The notes: a model not told the origin generated them from the letters alone. Positions 1-12,260 are shown, numbered from the stretch's first letter. The stretch is DNA of 64,000 nucleotides from Chaenocephalus aceratus (GCA_023974075.1 JAMFTG010000222.1:329932-393931), one strand, 5' to 3'. Program-made: numbers and translations.

Positions 1-59
1 TCTAAGGACAGAGGGTGTCGTTTTTCTCATACTGATATTCTGAACAATCTGTGCTGTTG

Positions 60-175
60 TATTTGCTGTAAAGTGTCTCTACTGTAGGCTATTTGTATTT
101 TATGTACAGCACTTTGGCTCGACCAAAAATCGTTTATAAATGTGCTATATAAATAAAACTTGATTTGATTTGAAT
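60..175 (+). mobile_element. LINE 3' tail fragment (L2-like)
   Basis: TACAGCACTTTGG, then AATGTGCTATATAAATAAA, then (TTGAT)n-like tail. This is the characteristic end of fish L2-type LINEs. Only the 3' tail is visible. The class is recognised from memory of the tail pattern. Confidence 0.5.
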
Positions 176-216
176 ATATTTCTTTAATTATATCAACTGT
201 ATAGCCAATATTTGTA

Positions 217-942
217 TGGGGCGGACTGGCCATTGGGAATACCGGGAGTTTTCCCGGTGGGCCTGTGCTGTGCATGGGCCGGAGGGCCAAACCAAAAAAA
301 ACTGAACGTGTTGCCCACATTCTGTTGCTGAGTTTAGGCTGGTTAGCTAGCAGGTTTATTGTTTTGGGTGCAGTCACTTTTGCCTCCACTTGCTGTTCAA
401 ATAAATGTTGAAATAAAAAGTAAATCTGTTTACAGTTCTGTTTCATATGGGTGTTGAGAGATGTATCCATAGATTTAGTCCCTAATTTTGCTCTCAAAAT
501 GGACCAGATTGATGCATTTAACTTCAACATTTAAAAAAAAAAATCTTCTCGGGGGAGCTTGCCCCCGGACCCCCCTAGAGGAGGCGAGGTCCACCACCTG
601 CCCACACCCCCTGTTAAATTCTCTCACCCACATTGAGGATGCTTCCTACGCCCATGTTTTATTCCATGTGTCAAGTCAGGCAATTGGGTCAAAATGTTAT
701 TGCATCAATGATCTGTTAACATTAAAATGACTAAATATATGACGTAACTATTTTGCTCTGGGCAACTCAAGGGCTCAGGTTATGTGATTACTAAATGAAT
801 AATTGTCCAAAATAACATAAAATGCATAGGGTTTGTTGTTAAGTAACATACTTTCGTCGCCGGCCGGCAGATACATGCCGCGCATTAAGTGGGCCTGCCT
901 GTCAATTAATCCCCGGGCCACTTTTTTCCCCCAGTCCGCCCC
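217..942. mobile_element. hAT-like non-autonomous element with GGGGCGGACTGG ends
   Basis: Left end GGGGCGGACTGG (219-230). The right end is its inverse, CCAGTCCGCCCCTG (~929-942). The interior (430-600) is shared, inverted, with 34960-35110, including GTGTTGAGAGATGTATCCAT and the GGGGGAGCTTGCCCCCGGAC hairpin near 548. No clear 8-bp target duplication was found. Confidence 0.55.
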
Positions 943-1191
943 TGATAGTATATCATGCTGTGTGTCTGTATTCATGGCAATTATGTGTATTTAATGCAGA
1001 GTAAGACACAGATGCACCTGCCTGTGAGACACACACCATCTTTCCTTGGATTACCTGCCTTGCTCAAAGACTGTTTGGTTACTTTTTCAGTCCATTTCTG
1101 CACTGAAACTCTCCTGGAGCAACAAAACTCCACAGACTCTTCCATCAGGCGAGAGTAAACGGACATTACCCGTGAGATACGCTGAAGAGAG

Positions 1192-1307
<116 letters not shown>

Positions 1308-1432
1308 AGGGAGGATAATTTGAGGAATCCAGTGACTGTACTGTTATCTGTGGAGTTGGTTTCTGTCCACAATGAGCCTCTGTTCTCCTGCAGGATGAGA
1401 GGCCGGAGAGGGACTGTTTCCCCTCTACTTTG

Positions 1433-2882
1433 ACTTCTTACATGTTGAACCCAAATACCTACTTTCTACTTCTTACATGTTGAACACAAATACCTGTACT
1501 TTCTACTTCTTACATGTTGAACACAAATACCTGTACTTTCTACTTCTTACATGTTGAACACAAATACCTGTACTTTCTACTTCTTACATGTTGAACACAA
1601 ATACCTGTACTTTCTACTTCTTACATGTTGAACTCAAATACCTGTACATTCTACTTCTTACATGTTGAACACAAATACCTGTACTTTCTACTTCTCACAT
1701 GTTGAACACAAATACCTGTACTTTCTACTTCTTACATTTTGAACCCAAATACCTACTTTCTACTTCTTACATGTTGAACACAAATACCTGTACTTTCTAC
1801 TTCTTACATGTTGAACACAAATACCTGTACTTTCTACTTCTTACATGTTGAACACAAATACCTATACTTTCTACTTCTCTCATTTTGAACACAAATACCT
1901 GTACTTTCTACTTCTTACATGTTGAACACAAATACCTGTACTTTCTACTTCTTACATGTTGAACACAAATACCTGTACTTTCTACTTCTTACATGTTGAA
2001 CTCAAATACCTGTACTTTCTACTTCTTACATGTTGAACCCAAATACCTGTACTTTCTACTTCTTACATGTTGAACACAAATACCTGTACTTTCTACTTCT
2101 TACATGTTGAACCCAAATACCTGTACTTTCTACTTCTTACATGTTGAACTCAAATACCTGTACTTTCTACTTCTTACATGTTGAACACAAATACCTGTAC
2201 TTTCTACTTCTTACATGTTGAACACAAATACCTGTACTTTCTACTTCTCACATGTTGAACTCAAATACCTGTACTTTCTACTTCTCACATGTTGAACTCA
2301 AATACATGTACTTTCTACTTCTTACATGTTGAACCCAAATACCTGTACTTTCTACTTCTCACATGTTGAACTCAAATACCTGTACTTTCTACTTCTTACA
2401 TGTTGAACTCAAATACCTGTACTTTCTACTTCTTACATGTTGAACCCAAATACATGTACTTTCTACTTCTTACATGTTGAACCCAAATACCTGTACTTTC
2501 TACTTCTCACATGTTGAACTCAAATACCTGTACTTTCTACTTCTTACATGTTGAACACAAATACCTGTACTTTCTACTTCTTACATGTTGAACTCAAATA
2601 CCTGTACTTTCTACTTCTGACATGTTGAACTCAAATACCTGTACTTTCTACTTCTCACATGTTGAACTCAAATACCTGTACTTTCTACTTCTTACATGTT
2701 GAACCCAAATACCTGTACTTTCTACTTCTCACATGTTGAACACAAATACCTGTACTTTCTACTTCTCACACGTTGAACTCAAATACCTGTACTTTCTACT
2801 TCTTACATGTTGAACCCAAATACCTGTACTTTCTACTTCTCACATGTTGAACTCAAATACCTGTACTTTCTACTTCTCTCAT
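1433..2882. repeat. 37-bp minisatellite, ~39 copies
   Basis: Unit includes CTTCTTACATGTTGAACACA followed by AATACCTGTACTTTCTA. The period is 37 bp, with occasional 35-bp units. Variant positions are CAC/CTC/CCC after GAA and TTAC/TCAC before ATG. The same array occurs inverted at 46304-46926 and 48536-49062. Confidence 0.97.
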
Positions 2883-3290
2883 TTCCCAAACAGCTGGTTC
2901 CTTTAGTCTGAATGTGTGTTGGTGCGTGATCATTATTCTTTAGAGTCACTGCGTGCCTATTGGTTGGAACACGATCCGTGTATCCATCACTTCCTGGTCT
3001 TCTCTAAAGAAGAGGGACCAATGGAAACGTTGTCATGTTGCCGTTGTTCAGCATGGAAACATTCATTAGCTAACAATGACATTATTGTTCTATTGATATA
3101 AAGGGAGGTCAGGTACTCTTTAAAGCAGCTGCTAGCTATGGGTACTTTTTACTGAAGGACACTTCAAAGCCTCTTTACTTTTACTTGAGTAAAGAAGTTT
3201 AGTCAGTACTTCTACTTCTACCAGAGTATTTTTAAACACGAGTATCTGTACTTCTACTTGAGTAAAGGATGTGTGTACTTTTGACATCTG
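2883..3290 (-). mobile_element. end of CAGA-type element carrying the 37-bp minisatellite, copy 1
   Basis: Nearly identical, in reverse complement, to 45889-46303. It ends in ACACATCC... CATCTG-type sequence at 3290 and contains ACTTGAGTAAAG motifs. The far end, beyond the array at ~1425, lacks the expected CAGAGGTGGGAAG terminus, so the copy is truncated. A ~61-codon open frame inside is shared by both copies but is probably incidental. Confidence 0.7.
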
Positions 3291-4337
3291 AGCAGTACTC
3301 AGACCTCATACTAAAGGAAAACTAGATAAACTGAACTGCAAAAGGACTGTTACAAGTATAAGTCCTCAAAATGTCCCCTGAATGTTTTAAAAACAATTGA
3401 AATGTCCTAAGAAAGTGTGCAGTTTAATCACACAGCGCCTCCTGGTGGTTAAAGCATCAACTTATTATTTATTTTCCAAATGTAACGATACAAACAGTAC
3501 ACACAGTGAGGCAGAAGTGACTTTATTTCCTTAGCATAAAGACAGTGGGCTTCAGGTGGTTCATATAAAGCAAAGACGTGTTAGTAATAAACATGATTGA
3601 TATGACCTGTGTTAAGTGTACAGGAAGCAGTTTGTCCAGCAGTTTTCCTCGTAGTACACAGATCTTTTGTTATCATTTTAAATCCAATAAATGAAATAAC
3701 ACTGAGGGAAACAGAGGCTATAATTCGCATTACATTTTACAATCCAGGGAATGTAACTTCAGTGTAAAGGAAGTCCGTTAGTGTTTGCAGCTTTTAAAAA
3801 AAACTGGAAAATGGCATACATTGTTTTGATGTTCTTCCTTTTGCAGTTAACACTCAACAACATATCCTGCTATTTATCAAATATCTGAACAGTAACACAA
3901 CACATAAATCATTACAGCTACCTTAAGGCCATTTCTGTATATTGTAAAGTGATAAATCATTCCAGGAAACTACGGATTATCGTGCTGCATATAAAGAGGG
4001 CTGACTTCATGACTTTGTAAATCTCGACTCTGAGGTGACGTGGGGTTTTTTTGTGCACATTAGCTTTAGAGGGGGGTCCGTTAGACTTCTTCCAGCATAG
4101 ATCGTCACTTTGCATCAGCAGACAGGATTTCCTAAAGAAAAACACACATGGAGGAAGTGAGCCGACATATCCAAGTTACATTTGATAATTCATAACAGAA
4201 GTGAAAATAATTCGAAGATACCTTCTTGGAATCATGTTCCCATATCCAGAATGTAATGTCTCACTTTCTGTTTATCTTGTGTTATATCTTGTGTACCCTG
4301 AGTGCGTAAAGAGCTACACAAATAAAGCTTTATTAGT
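3291..4337. other. no gene recognised; possible distal atox1 3'UTR
   Basis: Unique AT-rich sequence. On the minus strand an AATAAA lies at ~3515-3520 (GACTTTATTTCC on plus). That would suit a long atox1 3' end split by the LINE at 4338-4925, but nothing decides this. Confidence 0.3.
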
Positions 4338-4925
4338 ACCATTATGTTCTCGAGTGAGGGAACAATGGAGCGTGAGATGGGCCGGAGACTCGGAGCGGTA
4401 CTGCAGTCGCTTTACCGCACCGTTGTGACGAAAAGGGAGCTGAGCCAGAAGGCAAAGCTCTCTGTCTACCGGGCCATTTCCTTCCTCCCCTCACCTATGG
4501 TCATGAAGGATGGGTCCCGACCGAAAGAAGGAGATCGCGGATACAAGCGGCCGAGATGGGTTTTCTCCGCAGGGTGGCTGGTGTCTCCCTTAGGGATAAG
4601 GTGAGAAGTTCGGTCATCAGGGAGGGACTCGGAGTTGAGCCGCTCCTCCTTCGCGTCGAAAGGAGCCAGTTGAGGTGGTTCGGGCACCTAGTTAGGATGC
4701 CACCTGGGCGCCTCCCTAGGGAGGTGTTCCAGGCACGTCCAGCTGGGAAGAGACCAAGGGGTAGACCTAGGACCAGGTGGAGGGATTATATCTCTACCCT
4801 AATCTCTTCGCCCGAGTCAGAGCTGGTTGATGAGGGGAAAGGAACGTTTGGGGCTCTCTGCTGGAACTGCTACCCCGAGACCCGACCACGGAGAAGCGGG
4901 AGAATGAGGATGGATGGTACTATTA
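4338..4925 (+). mobile_element. RTE/Rex3-like LINE 3' end, copy 1
   Basis: Open stretches encode the C-terminal end of a LINE reverse transcriptase protein: RRVAGVSLRDKVRSSVIREG, then LLLRVERSQLRWFGHLVRMP, then RPRGRPRTRWRDYI. It is frame-disrupted and 5'-truncated. It ends in a GGATGG-type tail. The same 3' end lies inverted at 13811-14133. The (GATG)n tail suggests the Rex3 group of RTE elements. The family name is inference. Confidence 0.75.
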
Positions 4926-5076
4926 TATGTTATATCTGGTAAAAGTCATTCTTGCAGGATTCTTTGAGTTCATGGAGATCATAAGCATGCATCAGTTGGA
5001 AAATAAACATAACTCGGTGTGGACTTGAACACTTTGTATCCCCTTCATGTCACCTGTTCTCCGTGCAGCACATCCT

Positions 5077-5201
5077 TCATTTGGTGCCGTTGTACTTGAC
5101 GTCCTTCCCGCATTTCTTCAGAGTCTCCGTGAGAAAATCCACGTCTTTGTCGGACTCGATCCAAACCAGTTTGTTGGGCAGATCGATCTCAAACTTCACA
5201 T
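5077..5201 (-). CDS. atox1: atox1 coding exon 3 (C-terminal half and stop)
   Basis: 125 nt encoding the rest of the ferredoxin-like fold ([16 protein letters not shown] and [20 protein letters not shown]) and a TGA stop at 5079-5077. The acceptor on the minus strand is TTCTCTCAG before 5201. The split Asp codon (G|AT) joins it correctly to exon 2. Confidence 0.95.
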
Positions 5202-8200
5202 CTGAGAGAACACAGAGAACACGGGTTTAATTTCATAAAGAAAGGGAACTCTAGCAACGCAAGGAGTCCCCAAAAGACACTAACTCTGATGTTGCTTTTG
5301 TTTATATTTGATATAACTATTTTCATTTTAGATTGTTAATTCTCTTTTAACTATTGTATTATAAGTCTGAACACACTTCTGCAACGAAATTCTTTCTACC
5401 TACCTACCTACCTACCTACCTACCTACCTACCTACCTACCTACCTACCTACCTACCTACCTACCTACCTACCTACCTACCTACCTACCTACCTACCTACC
5501 TACCTACCTACCTACCTACCTACCTACCTACCTACCTACCTACCTACCTACCTACCTACCTACCTACCTACCTACCTACCTACCTACCTACCTACCTACC
5601 TACCTACCTACCTACCTACCTACCTACCTACCTACCTACCTACCTACCTACCTACCTACCTACCTACCTACCTACCTACCTACCTACCTACCTACCTACC
5701 TACCTACCTACCTACCTACCTACCTACCTACCTACCTACCTACCTAAACAGTGTGAGAGGATTTGAAGGAGGGAATGTGTATAAAAAAACAGTGTGTGTG
5801 TGTGTGTGTGTGTGTGTGGCTTGTAGAAAAACAGAAGCTCCATTCATTTAAATGACTCGGCATCAGGTGACATGCTGCAGGAGAGATACACCCTTTCAAA
5901 TATTTAAAACTACACTTTCACTGGATTCTCCAAGAGAGGAAGCTACAGGTTCTTCTTCATGCTTCTATTAAATGATTTAACCTTATGCAATATTGATCAA
6001 AGACTGTGGGGACATGTGTATTAAAGAGGCCCTCTTCTGCTATCATGTAGAGTGTTATATACTGTATGTTTGTGTGCATGTAAATGGTCTGCAAAGACTC
6101 AAATCCCCCTTTTTAGAAACTGACATTCTGTAATTGGAGTCTGAGAGGAAGATGCATCACAGTGGAAAAGAATAGCACATTTCTGAATAACACTTCCTCT
6201 TTGATAATCTGCAGTCGGGCTGCTTGATATTGGAAAAAACTGACATTGCGATATTTTTTCTCCTGTGATATGAAAAAATACAGGAATTGAAGAAAAGACC
6301 GTTCTTTTGTCCACAAACCATCCTTTCTTGAACTTTAATGATACAATTGGTATTTTTCTAACTATATTTAACCAGATGAAGGATTTTAGTCACGGACGTC
6401 TGGATCTTAAGTTATCAGAGCAACAAGCTGAGCTAGCTCGGTTAGCAGCGCCGCACTGGGGAAACACATGAAACTACTTTATTCAGTGTTTTTACCTTTT
6501 AATCACCGGGTCCGTTTGCTTTGGAGATTTGATTGTGGTTTGCTGTCACTCACTCAAGAACCCCTGACATGAGAGCCGCGCCAGTTTTCCTTTTGTAGCA
6601 AGCAGCAAAATAATTGTAACATGACGTGTTTGAGTTAATTTGCCTACTTAAAGGTGGGGTAGGTAAGAATGGAGAAACCAGCTCGAGTGCGCTAGAATTT
6701 GAAAATACACAACCGGAAAAAATCTGCCACTTCCTCACAGAGCCCCTCCTCCAACACACACGAACGCACACATGACCAATGAGGGCACGAGATAAGTCTG
6801 TGCCCAGATGGAAGGCTGACAGGCAGGTAGGCCATCCAGTTACTTTAGCCGGCTCAGATGATTGGTCGTGCTTTTTACAGCGCCACGGCTTCCACTGATG
6901 ATATTTTGTTATGGATTTTTTGTCAAAGCACTTCAGATATTCATTGCTATCGGGATGTTGAGAGCATTCCATGGAATATAACAACAAGTGTATCTCGAGC
7001 CGGTTTCTCAAACTTACCTACCCCACCTTTCATATCGCAAGAAAAAAAAATGCGATGTCTGCCTCCTTACTTGGTCAGCTTCACAGAATATCACGCATAT
7101 CGTGATTATCGTCACGACACGATATATCGTGCAGCACCATTCTGCACAGCTCTCCACTTTAAAATGTACTGGATTTTGTAATATATTCACTGTACTTAGT
7201 TTAAGATTTATGAATATTTAAACTGTGTAAATAGTTTTTTTTTTAATATATTCTCTTTATAATAGTTTTATATTTGCTCCTTGTCTTGTGTGTGTATGCA
7301 TGCACGTAACACGTACTGTACATTCATCTTCTCGTGCACAATATCTTTGACCTGCACACATACACGTAAATATATTTAACAATCCACACTCAAATATGTT
7401 CATTTAATTCATTTCTTGTTTTAACAGCTACTTACCTGTATATCATTTTATCTTTAATTGTATTAATCTTGTGTGAATCTGTGCTGTACTTTCGCTCTCA
7501 ATCTGTTGCCGCTTAAACGCCTGAAGTTCCTCACAGGGTCCATCTTATCTTAACACGTGTGTATTTTTATGTGTAAACCTACTTGACACTAAACCTGATT
7601 CTGATTGTGTTGGGATGATATCCAGTCATTACCATCATATTGTAATTTCTCTTGCACTATTTTATCTGTTTCATCTGTTCTATGTCCTATATATATATAT
7701 ATATATATATTCATGTTGGAGGACTTCAGTTTTTCGTTGGGAATGGGAATGGACTGTACGTATATAGTGCTTTATCTTTAAGACTTTACGTACTACATGT
7801 CATTCACCCCCATTCATACAGAGCAGTGTACCTTACTCTAGGAACTAACATTCACACACAACACCGTTGGCCATCGGGAGCAACTCAGGGTTAAGTATCT
7901 TGCCCGAGGATACATCAACATGTTGGCTGCACGGGCAGGGATCGAACCCACAACCTTCTGGACCGTACTCCCTCGCAGCCACAGTCGCCCATTGCCTTTT
8001 CTACACTGTAGAATCTCACCTCCCAGTTTGTTGAGGATCCGGGTCACGGCTCCTGAACATCCCTCACAGGTCATCGCCACCTCGAACTCGTGCTTCTGTT
8101 GGACACAGAATACATAATGAGCTGTAATCTTACTGATTCATTAAATCAATTATAATAACTATTCCGAAAGTCCCCAAAATTAAAGTGATGGTAACGGTGT

Positions 8201-11200
8201 ATAAATGTACAAAAGAAACAGTTATTTTATACATTTATTTATGTACAGTATATTATATATTTGTCTTTGGTGTTTTTAAATTTGTTTTATTTGTGTATTA
8301 CTTATTTGTATTATTTTTTTTTAATATAAATTTATTTATTTATATTTTTGCATTTCTTTAAATATATTAAAGTTTTTTTGTATCTGTTCTCTATGTTTGG
8401 ACTATTTTATCGCACTTATTTTCTTAATTTTTGTACCTTCTTGAATTTATAACCACCATTACAATTACATGTATTACATCTATATCTCTATATAAACATT
8501 ACCTGACACTAAAATACCCTTTAAAATATTCTATAATTTGAAGGGATCTGCTTTAAGATCTGCTTGAGAGGAACTTGTGCATACTGATTTAAATTAAATG
8601 GCTTGAATAAACTGCATGAACATATCTTAGTGCTCTTTTATGTGATATAAACAATGTCTAAATTGTCCCACACTTACACACAGTAGCGTAGGCCCCGTCC
8701 ACACGGAGACGATATCAGTTGTATCCGCTAAAGTTCTTTATCGTAGAGACGGTTCGTCCACGCGAAGTCGAAACTGAGCCGCGGCTTCGGAGCCCGAAAA
8801 CATTACGCTTTGATAACGGCTCCGAAAGTGGGTAGATCTGGAGACGACACGCTTGCGGCTCCGTGTGTACGCCCTATACGCCATAGCCCCGCCTCTCCCC
8901 ACCTCTCCTGCTCACCCCCGCGTCATTGCTGATGCGTTTCGCCAACAACAACAACAACGGCGGATCACAGGGTTGCGTTCATGCTCCAGACGCTACTGAC
9001 CATGCTACAGATGTTAGTGCAAAATCTACAGCTCCTCTACCACAACCATCAGCAACAAGTGGACATGGAGAACTACATGAACTATGTGCTGCTAAATCCA
9101 CCGAGGAGAATAACTAGAAGGGCAACCAGGCAACCATGGCAACCATGCTCGGGGGTCTTCTTCGCTGCTTTTGGTGTATTTTGTGGTGGAAGTACAGCGC
9201 CACTTACAGGCCCGGCATATGTACTACAGCGTCTCCAGCGGGTCGTGTGGACGGAAGACTTTTTTTAAATCGACTTTGGTTCGTTTTCGTCTCCGTGTGG
9301 ACGGGGCCTAAAATATGGCAAGTAAGGGAACAATAAAACATTTTCATATCCTTGTAAGTAGATAAACAATAAAATAAGATTATATTTATTTTAATTAAGA
9401 TAAATGTGATGTCAACACGAGTATTAAGATTAGGATGAACCTTTATTGATCCCTCATTCAGTTTTTAACGGAAGTGATTGTTTACTGATCCTGATTCATG
9501 TTATAATAGTTGAATTTGTCGTTGTTTTCTTTAACTGTGTTTATGTACGCACCATAGATACAAAGGCAAATTCTTCGTATCTGTTTCTGCTTTTTGACAT
9601 CAATAAGAGTATCATTACCATTAATGTCATTTAAATGAACTGAGATACGACTTCGAACTTTATGTGCTGCTCAATTCCCACCATTTACGAATCAAGCTGA
9701 TGACTGGAATCGATGTTTGCCTCAATGGAAGTGATTGTTTACTGATCAGCTAGATAAACAACAACAGGAGATTGCATTATGTGAGATATCAGGGGCCTAT
9801 GCTACGAAGCTGGTTCAACCTAACCTGGATATGTTTGAGTTAGCCGGTTGGCCTAATCCAAAACATACGCGCTCTCGCTAAACGGTACTACGACGCTGGT
9901 TATCAAGTGGATCGCTCAAGCCAGCCGTGTCCTATCTAGTTAGGTGCGCGTTCACATGAAAGGGGTGGTATCTGGAGCATTCAACCAATCACAGACATGG
10001 AGAAGCGCACTGACAGCGCAGCGTCATACTTCCTGAATGAAAAGTGAACTTTAATACTAGTCAAAAATGAAGAAGTTAAACTTTAAACATCCATGACTTA
10101 AACACTTTATCCAGGATCAAAGCCACAGAGCTGCACCTGCAAGGTGAACACAGCTGGTAACAGAACAAGTGTTTGAATGCGTACATTAACAGGTTTATGA
10201 TATCACTGCCCCGTCTAAAACACGATCTGACTTTAATTACATTTGTCTCGAGTGTTTCGTCAACTTAATGTGTTGCTTAAAATAATACTTCTGCATACAG
10301 TATGTGACACTGTGAGTGTTGCACGGCCAGATACGGCTCAGCTGACTCAGATAAGGAAATATACGATACATTATGAAGTGATATGCCGCGGACTGTACTT
10401 AATGTTACTCTGATCCGGTTACTTATGTTGTGGCCGATATTTAAGTAAGCTTTCTTAACGCTAATGTTATAATAGTCAGATTGCTCTGAAGATGGAGGTG
10501 ATATTCTATTCATGTTCACGTTCACACAGTCGGTGATTTTTGCCGGCCGTCTTTCCTGCGACGGCAGTTTTTCTGTATTTCCTTTCTCCTGTAATATGAC
10601 TTGATCGCTTTAAACTCCGCACACTGAGCTCTGATTGGTCAGCAGGCGGTGCTTTCACTGAGTTGAGCTCTTATCCTGCAACCTAACCTGGTCCCGACCA
10701 GGTTAGCTGCTTAGCATATATTACCATGGAGATCTAGCCTGCTAAAAAGAGAACCAGCTTCGGATGACCGGAAAGCCGGAGTTTTCCCTGAATTTAGCCG
10801 GCTAAGCGAAAATCCTGCTTCGCAGTATACCCCCCAGATGTCATGATATCTATAATGAAGAGAAATTAGATATCAATACGAGTATTATTACCATTAATCT
10901 CATGTTACATTTACTGACCTGACGTACTACTTCTGACTTCATGTTCTGTGCAATCAACATCATTGATCAATTATTCTAACTGTGGTTTTAATGATGTGTT
11001 GGTAGCAGTATTCAGATGCTTTACTTGAGTACAAATACTATGGTCTTATAATACTTCGCTACAAGTAAAAGTCCTGATTTAAAAATGTAAAAAGTATTAG
11101 CATCATACTAGAAGTACTTATTCTGCACAATGGCCTATTTCGTTATAATATAAAGTATTATCAGCAAGATTGACTTCAAGTAACAAAAGTAAAAGTACCC

Positions 11201-11768
11201 ATAGAGCTGAATAGATATTATATTTTCATAGTTATCATATTATCCTGTTTTTATACACGTGGGAGCATTTCAGTATTGTAGTTTGTCAACGTGGACCAAA
11301 TACAGATTACAGTAGGCCTATACTGCATTAATCAATATCAGCATACCATATTTTTATAAGTAACTGTGAGAGTTAAAATAAATATAGTGTAGTAAAAGTA
11401 TAAACTAGTATTACATGGAAATACTCAAGTAAAAGCACAAATACGTCAAAGTAGGACTAAAGTACAATACTCGAGTAGGCTACATGCACTTTTCACCACT
11501 GCTAATCAATGTAACATGCGATGGTATTAATACTAGTACTGTCATATTACATGTCTCTTTATTGAAATATCATGACATCTGATCACATAATGCAATCTCC
11601 TGTTCAAAGACTATAATCGATGTTTTCCTGTGTTTCAATGGAAGTGTTTTCTGATCTGTTTTCTGATCAGCTGACTGAGAGCAGTCTGAGAGCTACAGCT
11701 ACTGAGCAATGCGGAAAGGAAAAGCTGATTTAATTCGAGACATTAGGATCTTCTTAACTCACCGTCAT
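5077..11768 (-). CDS. atox1: atox1, copper metallochaperone (complete, 3 coding exons)
   Basis: Coding exons on the minus strand are 11768-11763, 8095-8020 and 5201-5077 (stop TGA). Joined, they encode 68 residues, the usual ATOX1 length. The protein is a small cytosolic carrier that hands Cu(I) to the P-type ATPases ATP7A and ATP7B in the secretory pathway. Seen in the sequence: the start reads [15 protein letters not shown], so the MTCxxC copper loop has Cys12 and Cys15. Exon 2 ends in RILNKLG, and exon 3 carries [11 protein letters not shown] and the [14 protein letters not shown] tail with the family's conserved C-terminal lysine area. Splice signals are ATGACG|GTGAGT, AACAG|AAG, GGGAG|GTGAGA and CTCAG|ATG, and phases match throughout. 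Intron 2 holds a (TACC)n array and a hAT. Intron 1 holds Harbinger-type elements. The gene is head to head with slc36a1. The assignment is firm. The 3'UTR end is not determined. Confidence 0.95.
5397..5746 (+). repeat. (TACC)~87 microsatellite in atox1 intron 2
   Basis: 350 bp of tetranucleotide repeat with no interruption that I can see. On the atox1 sense strand it reads (AGGT)n and ends ~195 bp before the exon 3 acceptor. Confidence 0.98.
5791..5818 (+). repeat. short (GT)n microsatellite
   Basis: About 14 GT repeats after AAAAAACA. Confidence 0.9.
6215..7139. mobile_element. hAT-like element (GGGCTGC..GATAT ends)
   Basis: Left end TCGGGCTGCTTGATATTGG. The right end is its inverse, ATATCGTGCAGCACCA. 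Flanks ATCTGCAG (6207-6214) and TTCTGCAC (7140-7147) match at 6 of 8 positions, as expected for an aged 8-bp hAT duplication. A TTAA element is nested inside. Confidence 0.7.
6652..7028. mobile_element. TTAA-flanked MITE (AGGTGGGGTAGGTAAG ends), nested
   Basis: Left AGGTGGGGTAGGTAAG after TTAA (6648-6651). Right CTTACCTACCCCACCT before TTCA (7029-7032, a decayed TTAA). The inverted repeat continues imperfectly through GAGAAACC / GGTTTCTC. The target type points to piggyBac or Kolobok. Confidence 0.75.
7691..7711 (+). repeat. (AT)n microsatellite
   Basis: About 10 AT dinucleotides. Confidence 0.9.
7735..7992 (-). mobile_element. tRNA-derived SINE in atox1 intron 2
   Basis: On the minus strand a box-B-like GGTTCGATCCCTGCCCG lies near 7940, followed by the typical CTTGGGCAAGATACTTAACC-like body (here CCTCGGGCAAGATACTTAAC) and a TAAAGCACTATATA tail. 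It abuts the exon 2 region. Confidence 0.65.
8020..8095 (-). CDS. atox1: atox1 coding exon 2 (copper-binding loop)
   Basis: 76 nt encoding [16 protein letters not shown] and then VTRILNKLG, plus one base of a split Asp codon. Acceptor CAACAG precedes 8095 and donor GTGAGA follows 8020 on the minus strand. It holds both copper-ligand cysteines. Confidence 0.95.
8103..8690. other. atox1 intron 1, AT-rich, no feature
   Basis: Long T/A runs between exon 2 and the Harbinger-type element. Nothing coding was seen. Confidence 0.6.
8691..9308. mobile_element. Harbinger-type MITE (GGCCCCGTCCACACGGAGAC ends)
   Basis: Near-perfect terminal inverted repeats of ~22 bp: GGCCCCGTCCACACGGAGAC at 8691 and its inverse ending at 9308. 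Flanks are TA/TA. The interior has a CAACAACAACAA stretch and a Q/L-rich open segment (8981-9120) that may be a relic of element coding sequence. It lies in atox1 intron 1. Confidence 0.8.
9792..10835. mobile_element. Harbinger-like element, copy 1 (GGGGCCTA..CTACGAAGC ends)
   Basis: Left GGGGCCTATGCTACGAAGC. Right GCTTCGCAGTATACCCCCC. Nearly identical to 49511-50670 in inverted orientation, and partly to 43290-43925. An 83-codon minus-strand frame (10277-10525) is conserved in the second copy, probably only because the copies are young. Confidence 0.75.
10997..11501. mobile_element. hAT-like MITE of the CAGTGG..TACTCAAGTA class
   Basis: Left CAGTATTCAGATGCTTTACT. Right CACTTTTCACCACTG. The interior has ACTTCAAGTAACAAAAGTA-type motifs. 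Common structure in fish genomes. Ends partly degraded. Confidence 0.6.
11763..11768 (-). CDS. atox1: atox1 coding exon 1 (start codon plus one codon)
   Basis: The minus strand reads ATGACG followed by the donor GTGAGT (11762-11757). Only Met-Thr are encoded here, which fits the family: human ATOX1 also has a very short start before the KHEF segment. The following exon opens in phase 0 with KHEFEV. Upstream on the same strand is a GC-rich leader. Confidence 0.88.
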
Positions 11769-11950
11769 GTTGGAGGAGAAGTTGTGCAACCCGTGTGTCA
11801 GCTGTGGACTTTCCTCTGTGGAGATGTGGCAATAAGTTATTGTGAAAACCTGCAGAAATGATCTCCGTTAGCCGGTGTGAAGCTAAGTGTGAAGAGAACC
11901 GGAAACAGCGTCGGGGGCGGAGCTTAGTTCATTCCTGAGAGAGCTGCTTT
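11769..11950 (-). promoter_or_regulatory. putative atox1 5'UTR and proximal promoter
   Basis: Upstream of the atox1 start the sequence turns GC-rich. It contains a GC box (GGGGCGGAG on the plus strand near 11914) and an ETS-like CCGGAA core near 11899, and then drops into AT-rich DNA beyond 11950. The position fits a TATA-less housekeeping promoter. The transcription start is inferred, not seen. Confidence 0.45.
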
Positions 11951-12222
11951 TTTACTTTTTGATTATTATTATTTTATTTATTGTACTTTACAATATTTTT
12001 TTTCATATTTTTGCGTTATTGTATTTTTGTATTATTATAATCTTTTATTATGTATTTTCTATTTTATTATTAGAATTGATTTATTATAATTTTTAGTATA
12101 TTTGTATTATTATATTTTGTATTTTTGTATTATAATTATTTTACAAATTGTTTGTTTTTTATTGTTATTTTTCTACTATTATTTTATTTTGTGTATTTTT
12201 GCATTATATCATTTGCATATTT

Positions 12223-12260
<38 letters not shown>

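Noticed and set aside
1433..2882. CRISPR array (regular short repeats), also considered at 46.3 kb and 61.7 kb
   Set aside because: Units are contiguous, with no unique spacers between constant repeats, and the context is a vertebrate genome.
2916..3101. A ~61-codon frame conserved at 46080-46268
   Set aside because: Both are copies of one repeat element. Conservation reflects recent duplication, and no motif or splice context supports a gene.
5354..5851. 165-codon (YLPT)n protein
   Set aside because: Translation of the (TACC)n microsatellite in an intron.
8926..9117. Small Q/N-rich protein gene in atox1 intron 1
   Set aside because: It lies wholly inside the inverted repeats of a Harbinger-type MITE. 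At most it is a relic.
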